Part shown: positions 1-12,393 of the stretch, in pieces
Layout of the letters: the number at the start of each line of letters is the position of its first letter
Position numbering within the stretch: position 1 is the stretch's first letter
Translations under genes and position numbers: made by a program
Notes under the pieces: generated by a model
Seen by the model: only the letters and a program-made list of their open reading frames with translations
The model's database searches: none
Told to the model about the DNA's origin: nothing
Origin: Carboxydothermus islandicus
GTDB lineage: Bacteria > Bacillota > Z-2901 > Carboxydothermales > Carboxydothermaceae
Assembly (NCBI RefSeq): GCF_001950325.1
Contig: NZ_BDJL01000001.1
Span: 107,943 to 171,942, forward strand
Reading direction: 5' to 3'
Length of the DNA stretch: 64,000 bases

Positions 1-2
1 CG

Positions 3-230
3 ACCGAAAGGCCGGAGGCGGTTGAGGCGGGAACGGTCAGGCTTATCGGCAGCAGTACCGGGGCTGTATATAAAAATCTTAAGGAACTTTTATTTGATGA
101 AAATTCCTACCAAAAGATGGCCAATGCCGTAAATCCCTACGGTGATGGCAAAGCTTCATTGCGGATTTACCGGGCGTTAAAGTATTACTATAAAATTGAC
201 CAATTACCTCCGGAGGAATTTTCGCTATAA
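3..230 (+). CDS. wecB: UDP-N-acetylglucosamine 2-epimerase, C-terminal end (partial)
   Basis: This is the last 75 codons of a gene that begins before the window. The peptide starts TERPEAVEAGT and includes NPYGDG, both typical of the C-terminal lobe of non-hydrolysing UDP-GlcNAc 2-epimerases, which interconvert UDP-GlcNAc and UDP-ManNAc for cell-wall polymer synthesis. The TERPE segment normally lines the nucleotide-binding side of the active site. It sits just upstream of the ATP synthase operon, an arrangement common in Firmicutes. The 5' part, including the catalytic N-terminal domain, is not visible, so activity cannot be judged. Confidence 0.85.
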   Translation, partial: TERPEAVEAGTVRLIGSSTGAVYKNLKELLFDENSYQKMANAVNPYGDGKASLRIYRALKYYYKIDQLPPEEFSL

Positions 231-329
231 AAATCATTAATAATTACGTTAGAGAATGTTATCACAAAGAAGGAATTTGCTTAAATGTGTTGAATAATGT
301 AAAGTGGTTTATTTTGCGGGGGTGGCGGG

Positions 330-548
330 ATGCCGGACAACGGCGGTGATAAAAAAAATCCTTATTATTTTTTAGCCCGTGCGGTACAGTTAGCCACCAC
401 CATGGTTTTTTCTATCGTTGGTGGAGTTTGGCTGGGCGGCATCCTGGATAAAAAATTTTCCACCTATCCCTGGCTTACCTTTATTTTTTTGGTACTGGGT
501 GTTATGACTGCCTTTAAAGCAATCTTTGACTTTAGCCGGGAAAAATAA
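330..548 (+). CDS. atpZ: AtpZ/AtpI-family small membrane protein
   Basis: This 72-residue protein has two predicted transmembrane helices (about residues 20-38 and 46-66) separated by a short loop with GGILDKKF, the pattern of the AtpZ/AtpI family that opens many F-type ATP synthase operons. AtpZ and AtpI are membrane helpers linked to c-ring assembly and to Mg2+ or Ca2+ transport in Bacillus. The ATG at 330 follows a GGGGGTGG ribosome site. The stop lies one base before the atpI start, so the two are probably translationally coupled. The family call rests on size, topology and position; the exact role is unproven. Confidence 0.8.
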   Translation: MPDNGGDKKNPYYFLARAVQLATTMVFSIVGGVWLGGILDKKFSTYPWLTFIFLVLGVMTAFKAIFDFSREK

Positions 549-549
549 A

Positions 550-897
550 ATGAAAAAAAAGATAGTTATTGTCCTAAGTGGCATACTTTTTATAGCAATT
601 ATGTCTTTTCTATACCGTATTAACCAGCCCTCTTTAGCCTTGGGTTTTGCCCTGGGTGGCCTTGTGGGGTTTATAAACTTGCTTGCGATTTCACTTACCG
701 TTTGGTTAGGCGGTAAAATCGGGCGGGGTAAAGGTTTAGTCCTGATAAGTTATTATATAAGACTAATCCTTTTAGCCATATTAATTTTATTTATAGTGAG
801 AAAAGGTGTAGAGGAGATTATTGGTTTTCTTTTAGGCTTTTCTTTTATTAAACTGAGCCTTTTGGGCTTGGGATTACCGGGCGGAGGAGGTGAGTAA
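550..897 (+). CDS. atpI: ATP synthase subunit I
   Basis: This protein of about 115 residues has four hydrophobic segments and the usual position of ATP synthase protein I, between the AtpZ-like gene and subunit a. AtpI assists assembly of the c-ring in the membrane and is usually dispensable. I chose ATG 550 because it immediately follows the upstream stop and gives a KKK-hydrophobic N-terminus. A TTG at 526 in the same frame would overlap the upstream gene and is less likely. The sequence ends in a Gly-rich tail (LPGGGGE) whose codons also supply the GGAGGAGG ribosome site of atpB. Confidence 0.8.
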   Translation: MKKKIVIVLSGILFIAIMSFLYRINQPSLALGFALGGLVGFINLLAISLTVWLGGKIGRGKGLVLISYYIRLILLAILILFIVRKGVEEIIGFLLGFSFIKLSLLGLGLPGGGGE

Positions 898-899
898 TT

Positions 900-1583
900 G
901 TGTTCGGAAGCATGGCGGAAAGTACCGGGATTTTAGAAGGCCTTTTGCATCCGAGTCTTTATGTGAAAACGGCCTGGGGAGTAATGGCTTTTTTAGCTCT
1001 GATTTCTTACCTCGGAACAAGAAAAATGGAGCGTGTTCCCCGGGGGTTGCAGAATATTTTAGAGATGGCTGTGGAAGGACTTTATAATTTTATCGGTGGT
1101 ATTGTCGGTGAAAAAAAAGCACCGAAGTATTTTCCCTTTATTGCGACCTTTTTCTTGTTTATTTTGATTTCCAACTATATAGGCTTACTTCCTTTTGCAG
1201 GCCATGAAGGACCGTACGTTCCGCCGACCTCAACCATTAGCGTTACTGCTGCTTTAGCAATCATTGTGTTTTTGGCGACCCAATTTTTCGGCATTGCCGA
1301 AAAAGGGCTGGGTTACTTCAAGCACTTTATTACACCCTTTATCTTTATGCTGCCCTTAAATATTTTGGAGCAGCTGGTGCGGCCTTTGAGCCTATCCATG
1401 CGGTTGTACGGGAACATCTACGGCCACGAGCTGGTGGTAGGAACGTTTATGGGGCTGGTGCCCATGTTAATACCGGTGGTATTTAACCTTTTAGGGGTTT
1501 TAACCGGTGCCATTCAGGCGGTGGTGTTTACCCTTTTAACCAGTTCGTATATTGGCGAAGCCGTACACGATGATCATCATTAA
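900..1583 (+). CDS. atpB: ATP synthase F0 subunit a
   Basis: This 227-residue integral membrane protein is the stator half of the ion path of the F0 motor. Five to six hydrophobic helices are visible. The signature helix contains LVRPLSLSMRLYGN, in which Arg168 matches the essential arginine (R210 in E. coli) that faces the c-ring glutamate. The C-terminal SSYIGEA segment is also typical. GTG 900 is preceded by GGAGGAGGTG with good spacing; an in-frame ATG at 912 is possible but lacks its own site. It is followed after a short gap by atpE in one operon. Confidence 0.95.
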   Translation: MFGSMAESTGILEGLLHPSLYVKTAWGVMAFLALISYLGTRKMERVPRGLQNILEMAVEGLYNFIGGIVGEKKAPKYFPFIATFFLFILISNYIGLLPFAGHEGPYVPPTSTISVTAALAIIVFLATQFFGIAEKGLGYFKHFITPFIFMLPLNILEQLVRPLSLSMRLYGNIYGHELVVGTFMGLVPMLIPVVFNLLGVLTGAIQAVVFTLLTSSYIGEAVHDDHH

Positions 1584-1610
1584 TTTTTTAAGTTTCTAAT
1601 TTATTTCTAA

Positions 1611-1871
<261 letters not shown>

Positions 1872-1872
1872 G

Positions 1873-1900
1873 ACCGCACTGTTTTTCGCGGTGCGGTTTT
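1873..1900 (+). terminator. Intra-operon hairpin, possible partial terminator
   Basis: The arms ACCGCAC (1873-1879) and GTGCGGT (1891-1897) are followed by a short T run. It lies between atpE and atpF inside the ATP synthase operon. A leaky terminator or 3'-stabilising hairpin here would raise c-subunit output relative to b, matching the ring stoichiometry; that role is inferred. Confidence 0.6.
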
Positions 1901-1926
1901 ATCCCGTTTGAAGGGAGGACTTATGA

Positions 1927-2406
1927 GTGCATTTTGATTGGTCTGATTTTATTTGGACAATTATTAACTTTTTTGTACTTTTATTTATACTGAAGACCCT
2001 TCTTTATAAACCGGTCCTGAAAACCATAGAAGACCGGAAAAAATCCATTGAAGAATCTTTAGAAAAAGCCGCCAGAGCTCAGGAAGAGGCGGAGAGGATT
2101 AAAGCCGAATACGACGGCATGATTGCCCGTGCCCGGGAAGAGGCCCGGGAAATTATTGCCAAAGCCCAGAAAACGGCGCAGGCGGAAAAAGAAGAGATTA
2201 TCGCTACGGCCCAGCGGGAAGCTCAGGCTTTGCTCGCCGATGCCAAGGCTACTATTGCCCAGGAAAAAGAAAAAGCTCTTAGAGAGCTTCGCCAGGAAAT
2301 CGGCAATCTGGCAGTACTGGCCGCAGGCAAAATTTTAAACCGGGCAGTTACCCTTGAAGACCATCAAAAGCTGGTGGACGAGTTCTTAAATGAGGTGAAA
2401 ATGTAA
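1927..2406 (+). CDS. atpF: ATP synthase F0 subunit b
   Basis: This 159-residue protein has one N-terminal transmembrane helix (about residues 7-25) followed by a long charged coiled coil rich in Glu, Lys, Ala and Arg. This is the peripheral stalk that holds F1 against rotation. The N-terminus HFDWSDFIWTIINF is typical of bacterial b subunits. Start GTG 1927 follows GGGAGGAC; the ATG at 1923 in another frame stops at once. The stop TAA overlaps the atpH ATG by one base, indicating translational coupling. A single b gene implies a homodimeric b2 stalk. Confidence 0.93.
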   Translation: MHFDWSDFIWTIINFFVLLFILKTLLYKPVLKTIEDRKKSIEESLEKAARAQEEAERIKAEYDGMIARAREEAREIIAKAQKTAQAEKEEIIATAQREAQALLADAKATIAQEKEKALRELRQEIGNLAVLAAGKILNRAVTLEDHQKLVDEFLNEVKM

Positions 2407-2939
2407 TGAAATCCCTGGCTGTAGCTAAAAGATACGCGTCCGCCCTGTTTGAACTGGCCCGGGAGAAAGGAGCTATTGACACGATAGCTCACGACTTCGA
2501 AGTTCTGGAAAAAGCTATTCAGGAAACACCGGATGTAAAAAAGGTTCTGGATAACCCGGTACTGATTCCTGCTGCCAAAAAAGAGCTTTTGGAAAAGCTC
2601 TTTCCCGATTTTCATCCCATCACCAAAAGCTTTTTAAAGCTCTTGGTGGATAAACGGCGGGAAGTATATCTTCCGGAAATTATCGCTCTTTTTGCGGAAA
2701 AACTCCGGGAAGAGCGGGGAGAAATGCTGGTAGAAGTTGAATCCGCCCGGGAATTAAAAGGTGATCTTTCCAATTTAATAAAAGATAAGCTTTCAAAGTT
2801 ATCCGGGAAGAAAGTGACCTTAAAGGTCCGCACCAATCCCGATTTAATTGGGGGTATTGTGGTGCGGGTTGGGAATAAAGTTTATGATGGCAGTATTAAA
2901 AACCAGCTTTACCGTTTAAAGCGGAGTATTTACGGTTAA
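2406..2939 (+). CDS. atpH: ATP synthase F1 subunit delta
   Basis: This 177-residue protein has the OSCP/delta family layout: an N-terminal helical domain (AKRYASALFELAREKG) that binds the tip of subunit alpha, and a C-terminal part with DPDLIGG-like (NPDLIGGIVVRVG) sequence ending in LYRLKRSIYG. It links the b-subunit stalk to F1. Length and motif spacing are normal. The ATG shares one base with the upstream stop codon, so it is very likely translated by re-initiation after atpF. Confidence 0.95.
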   Translation: MKSLAVAKRYASALFELAREKGAIDTIAHDFEVLEKAIQETPDVKKVLDNPVLIPAAKKELLEKLFPDFHPITKSFLKLLVDKRREVYLPEIIALFAEKLREERGEMLVEVESARELKGDLSNLIKDKLSKLSGKKVTLKVRTNPDLIGGIVVRVGNKVYDGSIKNQLYRLKRSIYG

Positions 2940-2961
2940 GGTTAAAACTGCGAGGTGATAA

Positions 2962-4473
<1,512 letters not shown>

Positions 4474-4492
4474 GAGAAGGTGGTGAGAAAAA

Positions 4493-6780
<2,288 letters not shown>

Positions 6781-6782
6781 AC

Positions 6783-7187
6783 ATGGCGGATAAAATCAAG
6801 CTTGAGGTAGTCACCCCCGAGAGGGTAGTGGCGAACGAATACGTGGAGTTTGTGGTTGCTCCCGGCGTGGAAGGGGAAATCGGCATCTTACCCTTTCACG
6901 CCCCGTTAATTACTTCCCTCGATATAGGAATATTACGGTATACGGTGGAGGGGAGAACGGAAAAAATTGCCCTTACCGGTGGCTTTTTAGAGGTAAAGGG
7001 CAACAAAGTAGTGGTTCTGGCCAATGCCGCCGAGCGGGGTGAGGAGATCGATGTGGAGCGGGCCCAGAGAGCATTGGAGCGGGCCCGGGAGCGCCTCACC
7101 AAGCGCACTCCCGATATTGATGTGCTCCGGGCGGAACTGGCCATGCGCCGGGCTTTAAACCGCTTAAAAGCAGCGGGAAAAATGTAA
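6783..7187 (+). CDS. atpC: ATP synthase F1 subunit epsilon
   Basis: This 134-residue subunit has an N-terminal beta-sandwich (LEVVTPERVV, GEIGILPFHAPL) and a C-terminal helical hairpin rich in Arg/Ala/Glu, with an AMRRALNRLKAAGK end. Epsilon binds gamma and the c-ring and, with its C-terminal helices, can inhibit ATP hydrolysis. The full-length C-terminal hairpin suggests that this regulatory function is retained. It is the last gene of the operon and is followed by a strong terminator at 7192-7217. Confidence 0.95.
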   Translation: MADKIKLEVVTPERVVANEYVEFVVAPGVEGEIGILPFHAPLITSLDIGILRYTVEGRTEKIALTGGFLEVKGNKVVVLANAAERGEEIDVERAQRALERARERLTKRTPDIDVLRAELAMRRALNRLKAAGKM

Positions 7188-7191
7188 AAGA

Positions 7192-7217
7192 GCGCACCAA
7201 AAAAGGTGCGCTTTTTT
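7192..7217 (+). terminator. Rho-independent terminator of the ATP synthase operon
   Basis: A perfect 7-bp stem, GCGCACC (7192-7198) with GGTGCGC (7205-7211), has a 6-base A loop and is followed by six Ts. It lies 4 bases after the atpC stop. Confidence 0.93.
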
Positions 7218-7261
7218 ATTATTACTTAATTTTGGCAAAACTATTAGCCGGAGGGATACCG

Positions 7262-7840
7262 ATGAAAAAAATCCTTTCGGCTTTTTTACTAACGGTACTG
7301 GCGGTAAGTTTTATTTCTACCGGTTCTTACCCGGAGTACGTACTCTGCCAGAAAATCATGGGCAAAGCGGAAGTAAGGAATCCGGAATTAAAAATTATTT
7401 TTGGCAGTAAAATAAACAAAAGGCCCGAAGATGATTTAAAAAAGCTCGCATACCTGTTGAATGACAGCTTTACCTTTGCTGATCTCGGTACCGAGTGTTT
7501 TGCTGAAGGGAAAAAATACTGGGTATTGTATCAGCCCGGGGAAAACCGGTACGAACGTCTTATTGCCGGGCCGGACCTTTTTTTACCCGAAGAACGGGGG
7601 CTACGCTATTACCTGTTAGAGTTTACCTATACCGGCAGGAACCCGGAAAAAATAGTCGGGGGAACGGTGAAAAAAATCGAAAAAAATGGCGAAAACACCG
7701 TGGTTTTGGGCTATACGCCGGCTCTAAATACCGCTATAATGATAAATGGAGAAAAAGTAAACTATCAGCTTATTATAAACAGTAAGCCGGGGGGTGCGGC
7801 GATTAAATTAGGCATTCCCGCGTGGCTTGGTAACTATTAA
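7262..7840 (+). CDS. YwmB-like secreted protein
   Basis: This 192-residue protein has an N-terminal signal-like helix ([16 protein letters not shown]) and no recognised catalytic motif. Its position between atpC and murA matches ywmB in Bacillus, and the C-terminal pattern, with a late Gly-Ile-Pro segment and a terminal NY, resembles that family. YwmB proteins are exported and of unclear function, with a TATA-binding-like fold. ATG 7262 follows GGAGGG at 7250-7255; an upstream TTG at 7232 has no ribosome site. The family call is an inference from synteny and weak similarity. Confidence 0.55.
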   Translation: MKKILSAFLLTVLAVSFISTGSYPEYVLCQKIMGKAEVRNPELKIIFGSKINKRPEDDLKKLAYLLNDSFTFADLGTECFAEGKKYWVLYQPGENRYERLIAGPDLFLPEERGLRYYLLEFTYTGRNPEKIVGGTVKKIEKNGENTVVLGYTPALNTAIMINGEKVNYQLIINSKPGGAAIKLGIPAWLGNY

Positions 7841-7854
7841 GCAGGAGGAACAGG

Positions 7855-9114
7855 ATGGAAAAGTTTGTCGTAGAAGGAAAACAGCGTCTTACGGGACGGG
7901 TAAAAATAAGCGGCGCCAAAAATGCAGCATTGCCCATTTTAGCAGGAGCCCTCTTAACCGGAGGTACCGTTCGCCTTACCGAAGTCCCGGAGCTTACCGA
8001 TATCTATACGATGCTTGAGGTCTTAAAAGCATTGGGGGCGAAATATACCTTTTCCGAGGGAGAAGTGGTTTTACATACTCCGGAAATAACGTCGGCGGAA
8101 GCACCTTACGAGCAGGTGCGCAAGATGCGGGCGTCTTTTTTGGTAATGGGACCGCTCTTAGCCCGAACCGGACGGGCCCGGATAAGCCTGCCGGGAGGAT
8201 GTGCCATTGGCGCTCGGCCCATTGATCTTCATTTAAAAGGTTTTGAAGCATTAGGAGCTAAAATAGAAATGGGACATGGCTACATCGAAGCTACCGCACC
8301 AAAGTTAAAGGGGAATACCGTTTATCTCGACTTTCCCTCGGTGGGAGCTACGGAAAACATTATGATGGCCGCGGTTTTAGCGGAAGGGCAAACCATCATT
8401 GAAAACGCTGCTGAAGAGCCGGAAATAGTGGATCTGGCCAACTTTTTAAACAACATGGGAGCCAAAATCAAGGGTGCGGGAACCAAAGTCATCCGGATTA
8501 CCGGTGTTAAGGATTTAGATGGCGTTAACCACACCGTAATTCCCGACCGCATTGAAGCCGGAACGTTCATGATCGGGGCGGTGGCCACTCATGGAGAAGT
8601 AATTGTAGAAAACGTTATTACCGACCACTTAACCCCGCTTATCGCCAAGCTTATTGAAGCCGGAGCTGAAGTTATTGAAGATGAAGACCAAAACGCCCTG
8701 CTGGTAAGAAGTAAGGGGAAATTAAAACCTCTTGATATAAAAACCCTGCCTTATCCCGGCTTTCCTACCGATTTACAGGCTCAGATGATGGCATTGCTGG
8801 CTACCGTGCCGGGAATTTCCGTGGTAACCGAAACGGTCTTTGAAAACCGTTTCATGCACGTTACCGAATTAAACCGCATGGGAGCCAAAATTCGCATCGA
8901 AGGCCGGTCCGCCTTCATTGAAGGGGTAGAAAGCCTGACCGGTGCCCGGGTCAAAGCTACCGACTTACGCGCCGGAGCCGCTCTGGTTATAGCCGGCCTT
9001 GTAGCCGATGGAGTCACCGAAGTAGGCCATATCTTCCATATTGACCGGGGTTATGAGCGGTTTGAAGAAAAACTCCGGGGGTTGGGAGCGAAAATTTACA
9101 GGGTTGGGGATTAA
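7855..9114 (+). CDS. murA: UDP-N-acetylglucosamine 1-carboxyvinyltransferase
   Basis: This 419-residue enzyme transfers enolpyruvate from PEP to UDP-GlcNAc, the first committed step of peptidoglycan synthesis in the cytoplasm. Visible active-site elements are [10 protein letters not shown], with Lys22 and Asn23, and the loop [11 protein letters not shown], with Cys116, which is the fosfomycin target in other species. The two-domain inside-out barrel length is normal. ATG 7855 follows GCAGGAGGAACAGG. The neighbouring ywmB-like and spoIID genes make this the Firmicutes murAA locus. No damage is seen. Confidence 0.96.
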   Translation: MEKFVVEGKQRLTGRVKISGAKNAALPILAGALLTGGTVRLTEVPELTDIYTMLEVLKALGAKYTFSEGEVVLHTPEITSAEAPYEQVRKMRASFLVMGPLLARTGRARISLPGGCAIGARPIDLHLKGFEALGAKIEMGHGYIEATAPKLKGNTVYLDFPSVGATENIMMAAVLAEGQTIIENAAEEPEIVDLANFLNNMGAKIKGAGTKVIRITGVKDLDGVNHTVIPDRIEAGTFMIGAVATHGEVIVENVITDHLTPLIAKLIEAGAEVIEDEDQNALLVRSKGKLKPLDIKTLPYPGFPTDLQAQMMALLATVPGISVVTETVFENRFMHVTELNRMGAKIRIEGRSAFIEGVESLTGARVKATDLRAGAALVIAGLVADGVTEVGHIFHIDRGYERFEEKLRGLGAKIYRVGD

Positions 9115-9147
9115 AACGTCGGTATAAATTACCGGCGTTTTTATTTT
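9114..9147 (+). terminator. Terminator after murA
   Basis: AAACGTCGGTA (9114-9124) pairs with TACCGGCGTTT (9130-9140), with one G-T pair and a 5-base loop. It is followed by a T-rich tract. Confidence 0.85.
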
Positions 9148-9246
9148 TCAGCAAAAATTGTTAATTGGCTTGCTTAAATTTAAAAAAACACTTAAAATAA
9201 AAGTTAAGATTAATGTTAAAATAAATCTTCAGTTGGGGTGTTTTGG

Positions 9247-9528
9247 ATGGAAAAAATTATTGGAGTTGATCAATTAAGACCGCGTTTAGGGGAATATTTA
9301 GAAGAAATTGAAAAGGGTGATGTAATAGTTATCACCTATCGTTCTGCGCCAAAAGGGGTCATAATGAGTTACAAGCAATATGAACAATTAAAGAAAGTAC
9401 AGGAAAAAGTAAAAATGATGGAACTAAAAACTATGTTAGAGGAAGTACGGGAAAAGGCGGCAAATTATGAAATCTCGGAAGAAGAAGTATTAAAAGAAAT
9501 AGAGGATGTAAGGAAATGCGGGCGGTAG
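9247..9528 (+). CDS. Phd/YefM-type antitoxin
   Basis: This 93-residue protein has the N-terminal Phd/YefM DNA-binding pattern (IGVDQLRPRLGEYLEEIEKGDVI, then ITYRSAPKGVIMSYKQYE) and a charged helical C-terminus that would wrap the toxin. It should bind and neutralise the PIN toxin encoded next and repress its own promoter. ATG 9247 follows GGGGTG; a GTG at 9238 is part of that ribosome site. It overlaps the toxin gene by 13 bases. The pair sits between murA and spoIID, which are adjacent in many relatives, so it is probably an insertion. Confidence 0.82.
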   Translation: MEKIIGVDQLRPRLGEYLEEIEKGDVIVITYRSAPKGVIMSYKQYEQLKKVQEKVKMMELKTMLEEVREKAANYEISEEEVLKEIEDVRKCGR

Positions 9529-9932
9529 TGGATACCAATGTATTTATATCTGGACTTTTAAAGAGAAACACTTATCCTGCAAAAGTTCTTGATGCCTGGG
9601 TGTTTAACCGTTTTTATCCACTGGTTAGCAAAGAAATTGTAGGTGAATACTCCAGGGTATTGGTTCGGGATAAATTTAAAATATTGGGGAGTGTTGATAA
9701 AAGGCTGAAAATCATCCAAAAATTTGTAGAGCTTCCTTGGGTTTATTTTGTCTATCCTTTGGAAAAAATTGAAATAATCGATAATGACCCGGCAGACAAC
9801 AGAGTATTGGAATGCGCTGAAGCCGGAGAAGCTGACTTTATCGTTACCGGGGATCAGCATTTACTGGAATTAAAAGCATATAAAAATATTAAAATTGTTA
9901 CACCTGAAGAGTTTATAGAAATCGCACTGTGA
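9516..9932 (+). CDS. PIN-domain toxin (COG1569-like)
   Basis: This 138-residue PIN nuclease has the expected acidic residues: Asp6 in VVDTNVFISGLL, a Glu in SKEIVGEYSRVL, the DNDPADNRVLECA segment and DFIVTGDQHLL near the end. Such toxins cleave RNA with Mg2+ and are held inactive by the co-expressed antitoxin. The ATG lies within the antitoxin gene, so translation is coupled. All catalytic positions and the length look intact, so this TA pair may be active, unlike several other toxins in the window. Confidence 0.85.
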   Translation: MRAVVDTNVFISGLLKRNTYPAKVLDAWVFNRFYPLVSKEIVGEYSRVLVRDKFKILGSVDKRLKIIQKFVELPWVYFVYPLEKIEIIDNDPADNRVLECAEAGEADFIVTGDQHLLELKAYKNIKIVTPEEFIEIAL

Positions 9933-10004
9933 TTAAGATGTATAAACTCACCCGCTGGCGTATAAACTATTAATAACCAAAATATGCCAAATCGGGTGAG
10001 TATT

Positions 10005-10955
10005 ATGAAAAAAATTGCAATTGCCATATTAATTTTGCTGGTAGCGTGGACAGCTTATACGGTTAGGCAGGAGAAGGAAGAGGAGAAGCCGGTCAGGATC
10101 AAGCCGGAAAAAGGGATAACCTTAAAGTTGTACAACCACCAAACCGGGAAAATCGAGACGGTGGAACTGGAAGAATATCTGGTAGGGGTTGTTGCCGGCG
10201 AAATGCCGCCGAATTATCCCCTGGAAGCCTTAAAAGCCCAGGCCATAGCGGCGCGAACTTATACCTTGAAGCGGATTTTATCCCCGCAAAACACCAGGGG
10301 ATATCATCCCGGGGCGGACCTGTGTACCGATCCGACCCACAGCCAGGCTTATCTTTCCGGGGAAGAGCTGAGAAAGCGCTGGGGGGTAAAATACTACTAT
10401 TATTTATCCCGCATTAAGTGGGCGGTCAACTCCACGAAGGGTAAAGTGCTGGTATATAACGGTGAGCTAATTGATCCGGTTTACCACGCTTCCTGCGGCG
10501 GTAAAAAGACGGAAGCGGCCAAAGATGTCTGGGGTTACGATGTTCCTTATTTAAAATCGGTAACGTGTCAGGAAAACGACTATCCGGTAGAAACGAAAAC
10601 GTTTAAAATTTCTTATATCGATAAAGTTTTGGGAACGGACCTCCAGGCCCTGGCCGTATCTACAGGTACAAAGCCGGTTAAAATCAGCGAACGAACCGGC
10701 ACCGGCCGGGTAAAGAAGATTAAACTTGGCAGCCGTATTTTCTTAGCCGAAGAAATTCGCTACCGCCTGGGGCTAAAATCAACGATAATGACCGTAAGCA
10801 CCCGGGGTGATAAAATCATCTTCACCACCCGGGGCTACGGCCACGGGGTTGGCCTCTGCCAGCGGGGAGCGGCGGCTCTGGCGGATAAGGGCCAAAACTA
10901 TCGGGAAATCTTAAGCCACTACTACCCCGGGACTAAAATTATTTTATATAAATAG
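10005..10955 (+). CDS. spoIID: Stage II sporulation protein D
   Basis: This 316-residue membrane-anchored lytic transglycosylase degrades septal peptidoglycan during engulfment, working with SpoIIM and SpoIIP. An N-terminal transmembrane helix (KKIAIAILILLVAWTAY) is followed by the SpoIID domain, with the catalytic Glu66 in VVAGEMPPNYP, the ALKAQAIAARTY helix and the C-terminal GYGHGVGLCQRGA motif. ATG 10005 follows GGGTGAG; an ATG 7 codons upstream is less well placed. It lies between a PIN TA pair and a terminator. Expression by sigma-E is expected from family knowledge, but I could not fix a promoter. Confidence 0.95.
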   Translation: MKKIAIAILILLVAWTAYTVRQEKEEEKPVRIKPEKGITLKLYNHQTGKIETVELEEYLVGVVAGEMPPNYPLEALKAQAIAARTYTLKRILSPQNTRGYHPGADLCTDPTHSQAYLSGEELRKRWGVKYYYYLSRIKWAVNSTKGKVLVYNGELIDPVYHASCGGKKTEAAKDVWGYDVPYLKSVTCQENDYPVETKTFKISYIDKVLGTDLQALAVSTGTKPVKISERTGTGRVKKIKLGSRIFLAEEIRYRLGLKSTIMTVSTRGDKIIFTTRGYGHGVGLCQRGAAALADKGQNYREILSHYYPGTKIILYK

Positions 10956-10960
10956 GTACG

Positions 10961-10983
10961 GCGGGCTTCAGCCTGCTTTTTTT
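10961..10983 (+). terminator. Terminator after spoIID
   Basis: GCGGGC (10961-10966) and GCCTGC (10971-10976) form a hairpin with a TTCA loop, and seven Ts follow. The rest of the gap to 11171 holds a second GC-rich hairpin (near 11030-11052) and no recognisable gene. Confidence 0.8.
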
Positions 10984-11171
10984 GTATTTCCGGCAGGGCA
11001 ACTCCTGTTACTTTTATGATGAAATAAAGGGCGCGCACTCCTGTGCGCCGATTTTAAGTTAAGAGGCCCTGGTGCCAATAAAAGCTGCGAAAAAATAAAT
11101 CTTACAGCTTTACATAAATCCGGCTTAAAAATATACTAAAAGTAAGAAAAAAAATACAGTAGGGTGATTTT

Positions 11172-11366
11172 ATGAAACTAAATTTGCTTTCAAAATTTCA
11201 TATCACCTTGTCTAAAAAAAGTAAAAACTTTATTTCGAAATCTCAACTATACTTTTGGAGCAAAACCTGGCAAGAAGAGGAACGAAAAGTTTCCCAAGAC
11301 ATTATAAATGGGAAGATAATAAAGGCGGAAAGCCTTGAAGAGTTATTTAATAAGTTGGGTTTATAA
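11172..11366 (+). CDS. Small AbrB/MazE-like antitoxin remnant
   Basis: This 64-residue protein has a C-terminal half, FWSKTWQEEERKVSQDIINGK followed by a SLEELF segment, that resembles the tail of AbrB/MazE-type antitoxins, in which a TxxWQxGEREAxEDIxAG segment binds the toxin. The N-terminal half is Lys- and Ser-rich and does not show a full swapped-hairpin DNA-binding domain, so it may be a truncated or diverged copy. ATG 11172 has a good AGGGTGA site. No toxin gene follows; the next gene is an orphan nucleotidyltransferase. The assignment is tentative. Confidence 0.45.
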   Translation: MKLNLLSKFHITLSKKSKNFISKSQLYFWSKTWQEEERKVSQDIINGKIIKAESLEELFNKLGL

Positions 11367-11386
11367 TTATAAGCAGGTGATTAGTT

Positions 11387-11686
11387 ATGGAAGATAAAAA
11401 TTTTATTATAAATAAGCTTTTTGAAAATAAAAAATTACTAAAAACCTATCATGTATCCAAAATTGGACTTTTTGGCTCTTTTGTCCGGGATGAAGCAGGT
11501 CAAGCCAGTGATGTTGATTTATTGATTGATTTCGCTGAGCCAGTTACTATCTTTCAATTTGTTGAATTAAAAAACGCCCTCGAAGAAATTTTTAAAAGGA
11601 AAGTCGACCTTGGAACTTTTGCTGCGGTAAAACCGGTCATTAGGGATAAAATCTTCAGAGAGGCAATTATAATTGAGAGATTATAA
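11387..11686 (+). CDS. MNT-type nucleotidyltransferase (MntA-like antitoxin)
   Basis: This 99-residue minimal nucleotidyltransferase has the polymerase-beta fold signature GLFGSFVRDEAG followed by SDVDLLIDF, in which the two Asp residues bind metal, and a later VDLGT strand. In MntA/HepT systems this protein AMPylates a HEPN RNase toxin to silence it. No HEPN gene is found downstream before spoIIID, so it is an orphan: either a solitary antitoxin or a leftover of a pair. It lies inside the conserved spoIID-spoIIID block. Its catalytic residues look intact. Confidence 0.8.
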   Translation: MEDKNFIINKLFENKKLLKTYHVSKIGLFGSFVRDEAGQASDVDLLIDFAEPVTIFQFVELKNALEEIFKRKVDLGTFAAVKPVIRDKIFREAIIIERL

Positions 11687-11793
11687 ATTATACAGACCAC
11701 CAACCACCTAACACTTACAACTGTTTTTACTTCTAAATCCTCCCCTCCCCGCATAGTATTTACTAACCAATGCCATGCGCGGGAGGTTTTTTA

Positions 11794-12048
11794 ATGCAGG
11801 AATACATTTTAAAGCGGGTCCTTGAGCTTACTTATTATGTCTTAGAAACCAGGGCAACCGTTAGAAAAACCGCCGAAGTTTTTGGCATCAGTAAAAGTAC
11901 CGTTCACAAAGACTTAACCGAACGCCTCCCTGCATTAGATAAAAGATTGGCCGGGGAAATAAAAAAAATTCTCGAGCAGAACAAAGCGGAGCGGCACATC
12001 CGGGGAGGTGAGGCTACCCGCAAAAAATATAAAAATATGGCCAAATAA
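11794..12048 (+). CDS. spoIIID: Sporulation transcription factor SpoIIID
   Basis: This 84-residue DNA-binding protein has a helix-turn-helix covering ATVRKTAEVFGISKSTVHKDL and the basic C-terminal helix with RHIRGGEATRKKYKNM that contacts DNA in SpoIIID. It acts in the mother cell after sigma-E to switch genes on or off. ATG 11794 follows GGGAGG at 11781-11786. Its place just upstream of mbl is the same as in Bacillus. A GCATAGTATT element about 40 bases upstream could be part of a sigma-E type promoter, but this is weak evidence. Confidence 0.94.
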   Translation: MQEYILKRVLELTYYVLETRATVRKTAEVFGISKSTVHKDLTERLPALDKRLAGEIKKILEQNKAERHIRGGEATRKKYKNMAK

Positions 12049-12393
12049 CTCTAAATTTGCAGGATTTTTTCCCCTGGAGGTAGAATAAAATAATATTTGA
12101 CAAAATCCTATTTTTTAGCTCATTATTAGACAAGCAGATTGAACTGTGGTAAGTGGTATGTGGTTGGCGTTCGGTATTAAATCTTTTACCTACCACTTAC
12201 GACTGACGACCTACCACCATTAAGGCATCCCCTGCTGCCCAAAAAACATACGCTGAAGGGAGTCAGCCCTACGATTTGAAAAAATGTAGGAGCATCTCCC
12301 GATGCTGCATAATCGCCGGCAGGAGCCGGACCCTACTGTTTTATTATTATGTAGGGGCAAATGGATTATTCTACCGAAAGGGGTTTTATATAA
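12049..12393. other. Intergenic region between spoIIID and mbl
   Basis: No gene is visible in these 345 bases. They contain inverted TACCACTTAC/GTAAGTGGTA blocks (about 12150-12225) and short GC-rich hairpins near 12295-12335, flanked by GTAGGAG and GTAGGGG. A TTGACA at 12097-12102 with a weak CATTAT box could start mbl transcription. Confidence 0.4.

Noticed and set aside
526..549. TTG start for atpI at 526
   Set aside because: It would overlap the upstream gene by 23 bases without a clear ribosome site; ATG 550 fits better.
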